A stretch of DNA of 64,000 bases from Zongyangia gallinarum (lineage in GTDB: Bacteria > Bacillota > Clostridia > Oscillospirales > Ruminococcaceae), in assembly GCA_904419315.1 (NCBI GenBank), contig CAJFQY010000006.1, positions 58,488 through 122,487 of the forward strand, in the 5' to 3' direction. The translations under genes were made by a program, and so were the position numbers. Under the pieces are notes generated by a model. The model was not told the origin of the DNA, ran no database searches, and saw only the letters and a list, made by a program, of their open reading frames with translations. This document shows positions 8,254 through 15,976 of the stretch, piece by piece (within the stretch, counting starts at the first letter, position 1; each line of letters starts with the position of its first letter).

Positions 8254-9687
8254 TTATCTTCCTCCTGCTGCATGATACATTATTTTCTCTTGCGTGAAGT
8301 CTTTTCTGTCGACTTCGCCGGTAATTTCGCCTTCATACATGACATAAATCCGGTCAGCCATACCGATAAGCTCAGGCATTTCGGAGGAAATCATGATGAT
8401 GGATACACCCTGCTCCGCAAGGCTATTCATAATCTGGTAAATTTCAGCTTTTGCACCGACGTCAATACCTCTAGTCGGCTCGTCAAGGATTAAAATCTTA
8501 GGATGTGCGGCCAGCCATTTACCGATCAGAACCTTCTGCTGATTACCACCGGACAGGTTACCAATTAGCTGACGGGTAGAGGGGGTCTTAATCGCCATTG
8601 CTTCAACGTAGGTGTTGATAATCTCATTCTCTTTTTTCCGGTTGACATTGATGCCTTTAATGAAGTCTTCCAGAACAGAGATGGTCATATTAAAGCCAAC
8701 CTCATTTTTCAGGACCAAGCCTTCTCTCTTCCGGTTCTCAGGAACAAGAACAAGGCCCTCCTTTTTCGCATCCTGAACGCCGTGGAACTCAACCTTTTTG
8801 CCATCAATGAAGACTTCACCGCCGTCGCGTTTATCAAGGCCGATGATGTCTTTCATCAGTTCAGAACGACCGGCACCAACCAATCCCGCAAAACCAAGGA
8901 TTTCTCCTTTGCGCAGCTGGAAACTGGCTTCTTTTACCAATCCACCCTTGACGTTCTTTACTTCCAAAATCACATCGCCCAACTCGTGGAAGGTTCTGTG
9001 ATAGTAATCGCCCAGCGTACGGCCAACCATCAATGCGATGAGCTCATCCTGGTTTGTTTCAGCGATGACCTTGGTAGCGACATATTGACCATCACGCATG
9101 ACAATTCCGATACCCTGCGACTTTAACTGCTCAATGATCTCAAACAGACGCTCAACCTCTTTATCCGTCAGGGAAGAAGTCGGTTCGTCCATGACCACGA
9201 TCTTTGCGTCGATAGCAATTGCCTTCGCAATCTCAACCATCTGCTGCTGGGCAATACTCAGTGCGATGACCTTACGATTTGCCTTCATATTCATATGGAA
9301 GCTATCGATTAATACCTGGGATTCCCTAATCATCCGCTGATGATCCACAGTGCCCAACTTTGTACGAGGCTCCTTGCCGAGGAAAATATTCTCAGCAATT
9401 GTCATATAAGGCACCGTCATAATTTCCTGGTGGATAATACTCACGCCAGCCGCGTCAGCGTCCGGAACCGAGTTAATCTTAACCTCTTTGCCATCAATAA
9501 TGATTTGACCTTGGTCGGGATGATAAATACCGCCGAGAACCTTAATCAGGGTAGATTTACCTGCACCATTCTCACCGAGCAATGCATGTACTTCGCCTGC
9601 TTTTAGTTCGAAGTCAACACTATTCAAGGCATAGACTCCAGGAAATTGCTTATGAATGTTCTTCATTTCTAATACAGTTTTTCCCAC
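8254..9687 (-). CDS. Ribose-type ABC transporter ATPase (RbsA-like) lacking the first H-loop
   Basis: A 477-residue tandem ATPase. Domain 1 has Walker A GENGAGKST, Q-loop IIHQE, signature LSIAQQQMVEIAKA and Walker B IVVMDEPTSSL. Domain 2 has degenerate Walker A GLVGAGRSE, signature LSGGNQQKV and Walker B ILILDEPTRGID. Homologues are about 500 residues. The shortfall lies in domain 1, where GIGIV runs straight into MRDGQYVATK, removing about 20 residues that normally contain the switch histidine (SHRxEEIF) and the following helix. Domain 2 has ISSEMPEL in its H-loop, as is usual. The start is GTG at 9687 behind AAGGTGAG. It may be functional with altered kinetics, or the gap may be a sequence error. 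Confidence 0.85.
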   Translation of the reverse strand: MGKTVLEMKNIHKQFPGVYALNSVDFELKAGEVHALLGENGAGKSTLIKVLGGIYHPDQGQIIIDGKEVKINSVPDADAAGVSIIHQEIMTVPYMTIAENIFLGKEPRTKLGTVDHQRMIRESQVLIDSFHMNMKANRKVIALSIAQQQMVEIAKAIAIDAKIVVMDEPTSSLTDKEVERLFEIIEQLKSQGIGIVMRDGQYVATKVIAETNQDELIALMVGRTLGDYYHRTFHELGDVILEVKNVKGGLVKEASFQLRKGEILGFAGLVGAGRSELMKDIIGLDKRDGGEVFIDGKKVEFHGVQDAKKEGLVLVPENRKREGLVLKNEVGFNMTISVLEDFIKGINVNRKKENEIINTYVEAMAIKTPSTRQLIGNLSGGNQQKVLIGKWLAAHPKILILDEPTRGIDVGAKAEIYQIMNSLAEQGVSIIMISSEMPELIGMADRIYVMYEGEITGEVDRKDFTQEKIMYHAAGGR

Positions 9688-10034
9688 AGATTCTCACCTT
9701 CTTCTGCTAAGATAAGCACTGAAAATATTCTGAAGCAGCTTCAAGCATACATTCAGTACCTCTCGAAAAACAGCAAGAGGAGACAGCCTCTTCCTGCCTT
9801 TCCAGTACTCTGTCAATGACAGAAACTTTCCATCAGCCTCTCGGTAAAATAAACAAAAGGCTATGAAAAAACCACTTATTTATAGATCGTTTGACCTAAC
9901 ACTAGTTTCATGAACATAGGCAAAAGACATCTTTTTTAAGGCTTTTCCCATGTCTGTTAGATTGCTAGAGCCCTTAGCAATCATTCGAAAACTAGTAAAG
10001 TTTAACAAATCTATAAATTTAATGTGATGTTATT

Positions 10035-10063
10035 ATTATAGCTGTCGAACCTCAGCTTTTCAA
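10035..10063 (-). promoter_or_regulatory. Sigma-A promoter of the transporter ATPase-permease genes
   Basis: On the minus strand, TTGAAA (10058-10063), a 17-base spacer and TATAAT (10035-10040). It predicts a leader of about 340 bases before the GTG at 9687. Confidence 0.65.
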
Positions 10064-10329
10064 TATACCATCCGTCGAAATTCATCATAATTTTTTATGG
10101 GTTATTCACAAACACTTCATTATTTATTTTTTTATTTTCATTATTTTCTCCGCCTGTATACCACTTTACGCTTTGATTGCCAAATCCCGGGTTTCCCACG
10201 AACTTCTCCTGATTTCTCTGAAGATACCCCATATATATGAGTGCTTGTACCCAAATATTACTAAGGACGCCACCAAAAAGGATTTTTATTTTTTTGTTTC
10301 ACTTTTATTTTTTAAACGTATTCCTTCTT

Positions 10330-10368
10330 AAGTTGTATATACCTCATAAAAAGCAAAAGATACAACTT
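10330..10368. promoter_or_regulatory. AAGTTG-CAACTT inverted repeat, copy A
   Basis: Perfect 9-bp arms AAGTTGTAT (10330-10338) and ATACAACTT (10360-10368), 21 bases apart, upstream of the ATPase promoter. It shares its half-sites with the repeats in front of both binding-protein genes. Confidence 0.45.
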
Positions 10369-10441
10369 TTTTGTTAGGAAGCGATCTACAGCTGGCTCCT
10401 ATATTCCGTCAGAATATAATGCCGCTCCCGCATCCATATAA

Positions 10442-10473
10442 AAAGCACCCCTACCGCAAGGTAGGGGTGCTTT
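10442..10473 (-). terminator. Intrinsic terminator of the first binding-protein gene
   Basis: Perfect 14-bp stem AAAGCACCCCTACC with complement and a GCAA loop, followed by T residues on the minus strand. Confidence 0.88.
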
Positions 10474-10511
10474 CATTACCAATTATTTTGGTGCTGAGCA
10501 ATCTTGTATGA

Positions 10512-11540
10512 TTACTGCCAGCTGTCAACGCCGTACTCGTCAACGTTGTCAGGAGTGATAGCAAAGGTCTCAACATACTGTTTGTGCTCGCCAATATCCT
10601 CGCCGGCCAGGATCTTATAACCCAGCTCAACGGAACCTTCAGCTAAGCCCTTCGGGGACTGAGCGCCGGAACCATGCATGGTGCCTTCCTTCATGGCCTG
10701 TTTGCCTTCGGGAGCGCCGTCAACGCCGTAAACATGGACTTCGCCAGCTTTACCCTGAGCTTCCAGAGCAGCTACAACACCCATTGCGGACGGGTCATTG
10801 ATTGCGAAGAAAGCGTCTACATCGGGGTTAGCCTGGAGGATGTTCTCAGCGGGAGCCAGAGCGGACTGGGTCTCACCTCTACCATCCTGGGTAGCAACGA
10901 TAACATAACCAGCATCTTCGCCGCCGGCCTCTTCAATTGCATTGCGGAAGCCCTGCTCACGGTCTCTGGTAGCCTGTCCGGTGGGGCTGTTGAGGATAGC
11001 GATCTGAGCGCCATCGGGGAAGTCCTCAACCAGTCTCTGGCCCATAACATAACCAGCGTTTACGTTATCGGAAACCAGGATAACGTCAACCAGATCTTCG
11101 TCAGTTACATCGGTGTCGAAGTTAACGACATGAACGCCAGCCTCTTTGCAAGCATCCAGTGCCGGACGGATACCTTCGGAATCGAAGGGGCAAAGGAGAA
11201 CAACGTCACAACCCTGGGTGCAGAGGTCTTCAACGCCAGCAACCTGTCTTGCGTTATCCTGCTGCGGGTCGATGGTGACCAGCTCGTCGCCTTCATGCAG
11301 GCTGTCTTTCATAACGCCTTCAATGTAAACGAAGAAGGGGTTATTCATGGTCGGGGGTGCATAACCAAATTTGTAGGGGCCTTCGCTTGCCGCGTCATCG
11401 CCGGAAGTAGCATCATCACCAGAAGCAGCAGAACTGCTCTGATCGTCAGCAGTAGAGCTGCTGCCGTCGCTGGATGCGCAACCTGCAAATACGGCAACTA
11501 CCATAAGTACTGCCAATACAAGTGCCAATAACTTTTTCAT
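10512..11540 (-). CDS. Ribose-type sugar-binding lipoprotein, copy 1
   Basis: A 342-residue substrate-binding protein (periplasmic-binding-protein type I, RbsB-like). It has a lipoprotein signal peptide ending at VFAGC, then an acidic Ser/Ala/Asp-rich linker to about residue 54, then the binding domain starting PYKFGYAPPTMNNPFF. Anchored outside the membrane, it would capture sugar for the permease. The first 50 or so residues are almost identical to copy 2 (12115-13134), while the binding domains differ clearly, so the two probably bind different ligands. AGGAGG precedes the ATG. It has its own promoter and its own terminator, so its dosage is set separately from the ATPase and permease. Confidence 0.92.
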   Translation of the reverse strand: MKKLLALVLAVLMVVAVFAGCASSDGSSSTADDQSSSAASGDDATSGDDAASEGPYKFGYAPPTMNNPFFVYIEGVMKDSLHEGDELVTIDPQQDNARQVAGVEDLCTQGCDVVLLCPFDSEGIRPALDACKEAGVHVVNFDTDVTDEDLVDVILVSDNVNAGYVMGQRLVEDFPDGAQIAILNSPTGQATRDREQGFRNAIEEAGGEDAGYVIVATQDGRGETQSALAPAENILQANPDVDAFFAINDPSAMGVVAALEAQGKAGEVHVYGVDGAPEGKQAMKEGTMHGSGAQSPKGLAEGSVELGYKILAGEDIGEHKQYVETFAITPDNVDEYGVDSWQ

Positions 11541-11617
11541 AATTTTCCTCCTTCAGTGCCAGAATGTCCTGGACTTTTTCTTCCTCATATCTGAGGTTGT
11601 CTATTATTATAATATCA

Positions 11618-11644
11618 AAGTTGTACTTTTTCTACGTGCAACTT
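11618..11644. promoter_or_regulatory. AAGTTG-CAACTT inverted repeat, copy B, over the copy 1 promoter
   Basis: Half-sites AAGTTG (11618-11623) and CAACTT (11639-11644) are 15 bases apart and enclose the -35 box TAGAAA of the minus-strand promoter. This position fits a repressor or activator site. Confidence 0.5.
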
Positions 11645-12044
11645 ACACAAAAAACGCCTATTAAATAGTTAACTTATCTGAATTTCTTTCTTTTTTTCGT
11701 TAATCCGCTTTTTTTCTATCCTTTTCTTTATTTTTATTTAATGAAAAGGTCCAATATTTTATGTTTCCGGCTTTGGCACCAATATGACATGACATTTTCT
11801 TTCGATAAAAAAGCAATTTGACACAGTTATCGCATTGGATTCAGCTATCATCCCCTACTTTTTCCTTTGTTCACAAATTAGTCAAAATTTATAACAATAA
11901 TACAAGTGCCATTTTACTTTGTGAAAAATATCTACTTTCCTTCCGGAAAAAACGTGACTTCGTTTAGCAAAAAAACATAAAGAAGTTTTCCTTGTTTCTT
12001 CTGGATATTCTTGATGCTTAGAGTATTCTTCCATTCTTTAACAA

Positions 12045-12072
12045 AAAAGGCCCTGCATACGCAGGGCCTTTT
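12045..12072 (-). terminator. Intrinsic terminator of the second binding-protein gene
   Basis: Perfect 12-bp stem AAAAGGCCCTGC with complement and an ATAC loop, followed by TTTTTTG-type sequence on the minus strand. Confidence 0.88.
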
Positions 12073-12114
12073 GATTCATTATGTTGGCATCAAAACAGAA
12101 GCGATGCTTCCTTA

Positions 12115-13134
12115 TTACTGCCAAGTATCGGTGCCGTACTCGTCAACGTTGTCCGGGCTGATCAGGAATACGTCAACAGCGATATCATGCTCGACCTCTT
12201 CGCCAGCAAGAATCTTATAGGCAACCTCTACAGACTGCTCAGCAATGGATTTCGGAGACTGAGCACCGGTACCATGCATTTTGCCTTCTTTGATGGCCTG
12301 TTTGCCTTCGGGAGAACCGTCAACGCCATAGATGTAAACTTCGCCGATCTTGCCAGCAGCTTCACAAGCAGCTACGCAACCCATAGCGGAGGGGTCATTA
12401 CCAGCGAACATTACATCGATGTCGGGGTTAGCCTGCAGGCAGTTCTCAGCCAGGCTCAGGGTAACCTGAGTATCGCCTTTACCATCCTGCTGGAAAACAA
12501 CTTCATACTCAATGCCGGAATCGTTCAGAGCATCAGTAAAGCCCTGTACACGGTCCAGAGTGGATTTTGCTGTCGGGGAATCGAAGATAGCGATGGTGCA
12601 GCCATCAGGGAAGTCCTGAGCAACTCTCTCGCCAACGACCTGGCCAGCTTTGTAGTTGTTGGAAACCAGGATGGACTCTACCATGTCGGTGTCATAAACG
12701 TCAGCGTCGAAGTTAACGATGGGAACGCCAGCTTCCTGGCAAGCATCCAGAGCAGGACGAACGCCTTTGGTGTCAACCGGGTTCAGAAGCAGAACATCGA
12801 TGCCCTGAGTAACCATGTCCTCAACACCAGCGATCTGTTTTGCCTGATCCATCTGGGGGTCAGCAGTTACATACTCATCGCCGTTGCCTTCAACGATTGC
12901 TTTAGCGGTATCGCTGATGTAAACGAAGAAGGGGTTGTTCATGGTCATTGCACAATAACCAAATTTGTAGGGGCCGTCGCTTGCAGTGTCGTCGCCGGAA
13001 GTAGCATCATCATTAGTAGCAGCAGAACTGCTCTGATCGTCAGCAGTAGAGCTGCTGCCGTCGCTGGATGCGCAGCCTGCAAATACGGTAACTACCATAA
13101 GTACAGCCAGCACAAGAGCCAAAAGTTTTTTCAT
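12115..13134 (-). CDS. Ribose-type sugar-binding lipoprotein, copy 2
   Basis: A 339-residue lipoprotein of the RbsB-like family with the same signal peptide (MKKLLALVLAVLMVV, lipobox VFAGC) and Ser/Asp-rich linker as copy 1. The binding domain begins PYKFGYCAMTMNNPFFVY. Within the shared N-terminal part the DNA includes an uninterrupted identical run of about 50 bases, whereas the rest has diverged. This suggests tandem duplication with later conversion or constraint of the leader. GAGGAGG precedes the ATG. It is the first gene of the transporter cluster in the direction of transcription. No dedicated permease or ATPase exists for it nearby, so both lipoproteins probably share the one RbsA/RbsC-like pair. 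Confidence 0.92.
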   Translation of the reverse strand: MKKLLALVLAVLMVVTVFAGCASSDGSSSTADDQSSSAATNDDATSGDDTASDGPYKFGYCAMTMNNPFFVYISDTAKAIVEGNGDEYVTADPQMDQAKQIAGVEDMVTQGIDVLLLNPVDTKGVRPALDACQEAGVPIVNFDADVYDTDMVESILVSNNYKAGQVVGERVAQDFPDGCTIAIFDSPTAKSTLDRVQGFTDALNDSGIEYEVVFQQDGKGDTQVTLSLAENCLQANPDIDVMFAGNDPSAMGCVAACEAAGKIGEVYIYGVDGSPEGKQAIKEGKMHGTGAQSPKSIAEQSVEVAYKILAGEEVEHDIAVDVFLISPDNVDEYGTDTWQ

Positions 13135-13217
13135 GGGTTTTCCTCCTCTTTCTCCGGCCGAAGCCAGATTTTGTACTCTTTCCTCACTTTTTTGAGGTTG
13201 TATTTATTATACCTACT

Positions 13218-13245
13218 AAGTTGTATATTTTTCTAGAAGCAACTT
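13218..13245. promoter_or_regulatory. AAGTTG-CAACTT inverted repeat, copy C, over the copy 2 promoter
   Basis: Half-sites AAGTTG (13218-13223) and CAACTT (13240-13245), 16 bases apart, enclose TAGAAA (minus strand, 13230-13235), the likely -35 box. The layout matches copy B. Confidence 0.5.
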
Positions 13246-13330
13246 TCCATTTATCATCATCTTTTTTTAGTCATGTTGACTATATTTTGACTGATCCAGT
13301 TAATTTTACTGATTTTTATCAGCTTTTTAT

Positions 13331-13484
13331 ATTTATGACTAAATTGTTAATAGGTAGTTATTCCCTTCACTTTTTCCTACTTTCTATTTTTTTGTCGCCT
13401 CTGTGTAACTTTTACGTCTTCAAACCGCATATTTTTTTAACTTTTGGCACAAGTATATTTCTAATTAACAATTTAGTCATAAAT
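13331..13484. repeat. 154-base AT-rich segment bounded by perfect 21-bp inverted repeats
   Basis: Positions 13331-13351 and 13464-13484 are exact reverse complements over 21 bases (left arm begins ATTTATGACTAAATTG). The 112 bases between carry no ORF. Size and terminal repeats resemble a small non-autonomous insertion (MITE-like), but no clear target duplication is seen. Confidence 0.5.
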
Positions 13485-13840
13485 TCTTTTCTTGGACTCG
13501 TATCTAAAATAATACATTTTTACTTGCTTTCTTTCTCCTTGTACATGGTAAATACACACAATAAACGGCTTATTTTTTGTCTATTTCCCCGTTTGCTCGT
13601 TACCCACCGCAATAGTAACTTTTGACCTTTTTCTCGTAAATTATAGTATGTTATAGTGATGTTGCTATGAAAAGTCTCAACAAACCGCCAAATCATTTGT
13701 TTTTCTTTGTATAATGGCTTCATTTTTATTTTTTATTGTTTTTTTAGTTAATGAGAGTTTTCTTTTCTGTTTTTCTTTTTTATCAGAATTTTATATAAAT
13801 TCATTTTCTTCCTTTTTACCGGCCAGTTATTTATTCTATA

Positions 13841-13874
13841 AAAAATAGGGACAGTATACACTGTCCCTATTTTT
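13841..13874 (-). terminator. Intrinsic terminator of the proBA operon
   Basis: Perfect 14-bp stem (arms 13841-13854 and 13861-13874) with a 6-base loop. The right arm overlaps the stop codon of the last gene. Confidence 0.8.
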
Positions 13875-14676
13875 ACTTCGCTTCCTCTGGAGCTTCTGTC
13901 GTAGCCATAGCGGCGCTGCCCTCTGGCAGTTCATCCGCGCTGGGGTTTTGAATGGACGCGATATAATACTGGTTCTTTTCCCTTTTAAGAATATATTTCA
14001 TATATTTGTCCGGCTGGGCCTCATAAGTGTTACCCTGTAGGTCCACCATCCAGTCATTGCTGGTCGGCACATATCCTACGATGACCTCGTATCCATCGTC
14101 CGTCCGTTCCATAGTGATAACCTGGGCCTTATAGCTTGCCATCATAGCCGTCACCGGAATTTTGTAAACCTGCTCCTCTTCTTCATAAATATAGCTGATA
14201 TCAAAGTCACCAAAACTCTGATGCTGTAGCTTCAAACTGCTTCCAAACAGCTCCGCGCCGCTGACATCCACATCGCTTACCCTGAGCACCCGCATGCCGT
14301 AATCGTCAAACGTCTGTTTCTCCTCGGGCTCATTAATGATTGTATACCAAATGGCCGATTGAAGGATGACCAAAGGATCAGCATCCTCCACATTGTCAAA
14401 AGGTACAGGGTTAAACATGACCACCGGCTGCAAATACCGCTCCAGCTTTTCCTGCTGGCCTGTATTATCAAGAATATTCCCTGTCAGCCATATGCTAGAA
14501 ACAACCACGGCAATGACGCCGACCAGGGCTAAACATAAAAGGATTGCCCCAGCCACCGCATACTTGCTTTTCCGTTTGTGTTTCCCCACTTTTTTCCCTC
14601 GACCAGGCTTAATTAGTTTCTTATCTTCTCCCAAGTCCTCATCGGGGACCAAAGGCATATTGTTATCCAAATCCAT
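13873..14676 (-). CDS. Uncharacterised single-pass membrane protein, third gene of the proBA operon
   Basis: A 267-residue protein I cannot assign to a family. Visible features are an acidic N-terminus, a strongly basic stretch (GRGKKVGKHKRKSKY), one transmembrane helix at about residues 40-65 (AVAGAILLCLALVGVIAVVV), and a large outside domain that is mixed alpha/beta in composition. This is the layout of a membrane protein with a cytosolic N-terminus. The ATG at 14676 has AAGGG 8 bases upstream; a longer TTG-started form from 14715 is possible. It follows proA by 46 bases and shares the operon terminator, so it is co-transcribed with proline synthesis genes, perhaps only by position. Confidence 0.7.
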   Translation of the reverse strand: MDLDNNMPLVPDEDLGEDKKLIKPGRGKKVGKHKRKSKYAVAGAILLCLALVGVIAVVVSSIWLTGNILDNTGQQEKLERYLQPVVMFNPVPFDNVEDADPLVILQSAIWYTIINEPEEKQTFDDYGMRVLRVSDVDVSGAELFGSSLKLQHQSFGDFDISYIYEEEEQVYKIPVTAMMASYKAQVITMERTDDGYEVIVGYVPTSNDWMVDLQGNTYEAQPDKYMKYILKREKNQYYIASIQNPSADELPEGSAAMATTEAPEEAK

Positions 14677-14722
14677 ATCGCCTATCCCTTCTGCCGCTTT
14701 CTGTGGCTTTCTCAAGCAAATA

Positions 14723-15976
14723 TTATCTCACCTGGCCATCGCCATAGATGATATATTTGGTCGTTGTTAGCTCCCTCAATCCCATGGGGCCTCTGGCATG
14801 AAGCTTCTGGGTGGAAATACCGATTTCGGCGCCGAATCCGAATTCTCCGCCATCGGTAAACCGGGTGGAGGCATTGACATAGACCGCGGCGCTGTCAATG
14901 GATGAGACAAAACGTTGGGCATTTTCCAGATCCCGGGTGACAATACACTCGCTGTGGCTGGAAGAATATGTCCGGATATGCTCAATTGCCTGATCTAGGT
15001 TATCCACTACCCGTACCGCCAAAATATAGTCCAAAAACTCCTTGGCATAATCTTCTTCTGTCGCCGGTACTACACTGGGGCCCAAAATGGCCGCTGTCCG
15101 CTGACAGCCCCGCAGCTCCACATACTTGGTATCTAACAGGGCCTTTGCCACCGGCAAGAACTCTTGGGCGATATCCTGATGGACAAGCAGTGTCTCCGCT
15201 GCGTTGCACACGGAGGGCCGGGAGGTCTTCGCGTTAAAGATGATATTGGCGCCCATCTGGACATCAGCACTCTTATCAATGTAAATATGGCAGTTGCCTA
15301 CGCCGGTTTCTATGACCGGTACTGTGGCCTGCTCCACCACTGCCCGGATCAAACCTGCCCCTCCCCGAGGGATGAGCACGTCAATATAACCATTGAGTTT
15401 CATCATCTCTGTGGCGCTTTCCCTGGAGGTATCCTCAATCAGGATAACGCTGTCCGCCGGGAGACCGGTATTTTCAATGGCATCCCGCATCACCTCTGCC
15501 AGTGCCTGATTGGAATGGATGGCCTCCTTACCGCCTCGGAGGATGGCCGCATTTCCGGATTTCAGGCATAGAACCGCCGCGTCCACCGTCACGTTGGGCC
15601 TGGCTTCAAAAATAATGCCCACCACGCCCATGGGGACGCGGGTTTTCCGGATGCTGAGCCCATTGGGGCGGACAAATCCTGTGTCAATCGTCCCCACAGG
15701 ATCCTCCAGATCCACGATTTTCTCCACCGCGGCGGCAATATCCTCGATCCGCGCGTCACTCAGGGTGAGACGGTCGATCATCGCGGCGCTGGTCCCATTT
15801 TCTTGTGCCGCCTGGATATCCAGCGCATTTTCTTCCATAATCCTGTCCTTAGATTTCCGCAGGGCGGCCGCAATGGACAAAAGCGCCCGGTTCTTTTCCA
15901 TTGTGCCCGCGCACATAAGGACCTGGGATGCCTTTTTGGCCCGTTGGCCGATCTCTATCATCTGTGCCACATCCAT
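14723..15976 (-). CDS. proA: Gamma-glutamyl phosphate reductase
   Basis: A 417-residue cytosolic NADPH-dependent reductase of the aldehyde dehydrogenase superfamily, second step of proline synthesis: gamma-glutamyl phosphate to glutamate semialdehyde. Family landmarks are VGIIFEARPNVTVDAAVLCLKSGNAAILRGG and, around the catalytic cysteine, RPSVCNAAETLLVH. The ATG at 15976 overlaps the proB stop codon by one base (TGATG), the usual coupling for proBA, which helps because the phosphorylated intermediate is unstable. Length is normal. Confidence 0.96.
   Translation of the reverse strand: MDVAQMIEIGQRAKKASQVLMCAGTMEKNRALLSIAAALRKSKDRIMEENALDIQAAQENGTSAAMIDRLTLSDARIEDIAAAVEKIVDLEDPVGTIDTGFVRPNGLSIRKTRVPMGVVGIIFEARPNVTVDAAVLCLKSGNAAILRGGKEAIHSNQALAEVMRDAIENTGLPADSVILIEDTSRESATEMMKLNGYIDVLIPRGGAGLIRAVVEQATVPVIETGVGNCHIYIDKSADVQMGANIIFNAKTSRPSVCNAAETLLVHQDIAQEFLPVAKALLDTKYVELRGCQRTAAILGPSVVPATEEDYAKEFLDYILAVRVVDNLDQAIEHIRTYSSSHSECIVTRDLENAQRFVSSIDSAAVYVNASTRFTDGGEFGFGAEIGISTQKLHARGPMGLRELTTTKYIIYGDGQVR

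Larger units (their letters stand above)
9688..10511. other. Long intergenic region upstream of the transporter ATPase
   Basis: An 824-base AT-rich gap. From right to left it holds the terminator of the first binding-protein gene (10442-10473), an AAGTTG-type inverted repeat (10330-10368), a strong promoter (10035-10063), and a leader of about 340 bases with small hairpins at 9960-9982 (GATTGCTA / TAGCAATC), 9810-9822 (CTGTC / GACAG) and 9775-9792 (AAGAGG / CCTCTT). No convincing small ORF was found. Confidence 0.55.
11541..12114. other. Intergenic region between the two binding-protein genes
   Basis: A 574-base very AT-rich gap. It contains the promoter of copy 1 (-10 TATAAT at 11606-11611 on the minus strand, weak -35 TAGAAA at 11629-11634), the AAGTTG-CAACTT repeat around it, a small leader stem CCTCA / TGAGG (11583-11596), and the terminator of copy 2 (12045-12072). 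Nothing is visible in 11660-12040. Confidence 0.55.
13135..13872. other. Intergenic region with promoter and a bounded AT-rich element
   Basis: A 738-base gap, among the most AT-rich DNA in the window. It holds the promoter of the second binding-protein gene (-10 TATAAT at 13206-13211 on the minus strand) with a leader stem CCTCA / TGAGG (13182-13197), inverted repeat C (13218-13245), the 154-base segment bounded by 21-bp inverted repeats (13331-13484), and the terminator of the next operon (13841-13874). I saw no supported ORF. Confidence 0.55.

Noticed and set aside
1593..9687. Sulfoquinovose breakdown by the transketolase (sulfo-TK) route
   Set aside because: A split transketolase and a sugar isomerase are present, but no sulfolactaldehyde reductase, sulfo-specific isomerase or sulfonate exporter was seen.
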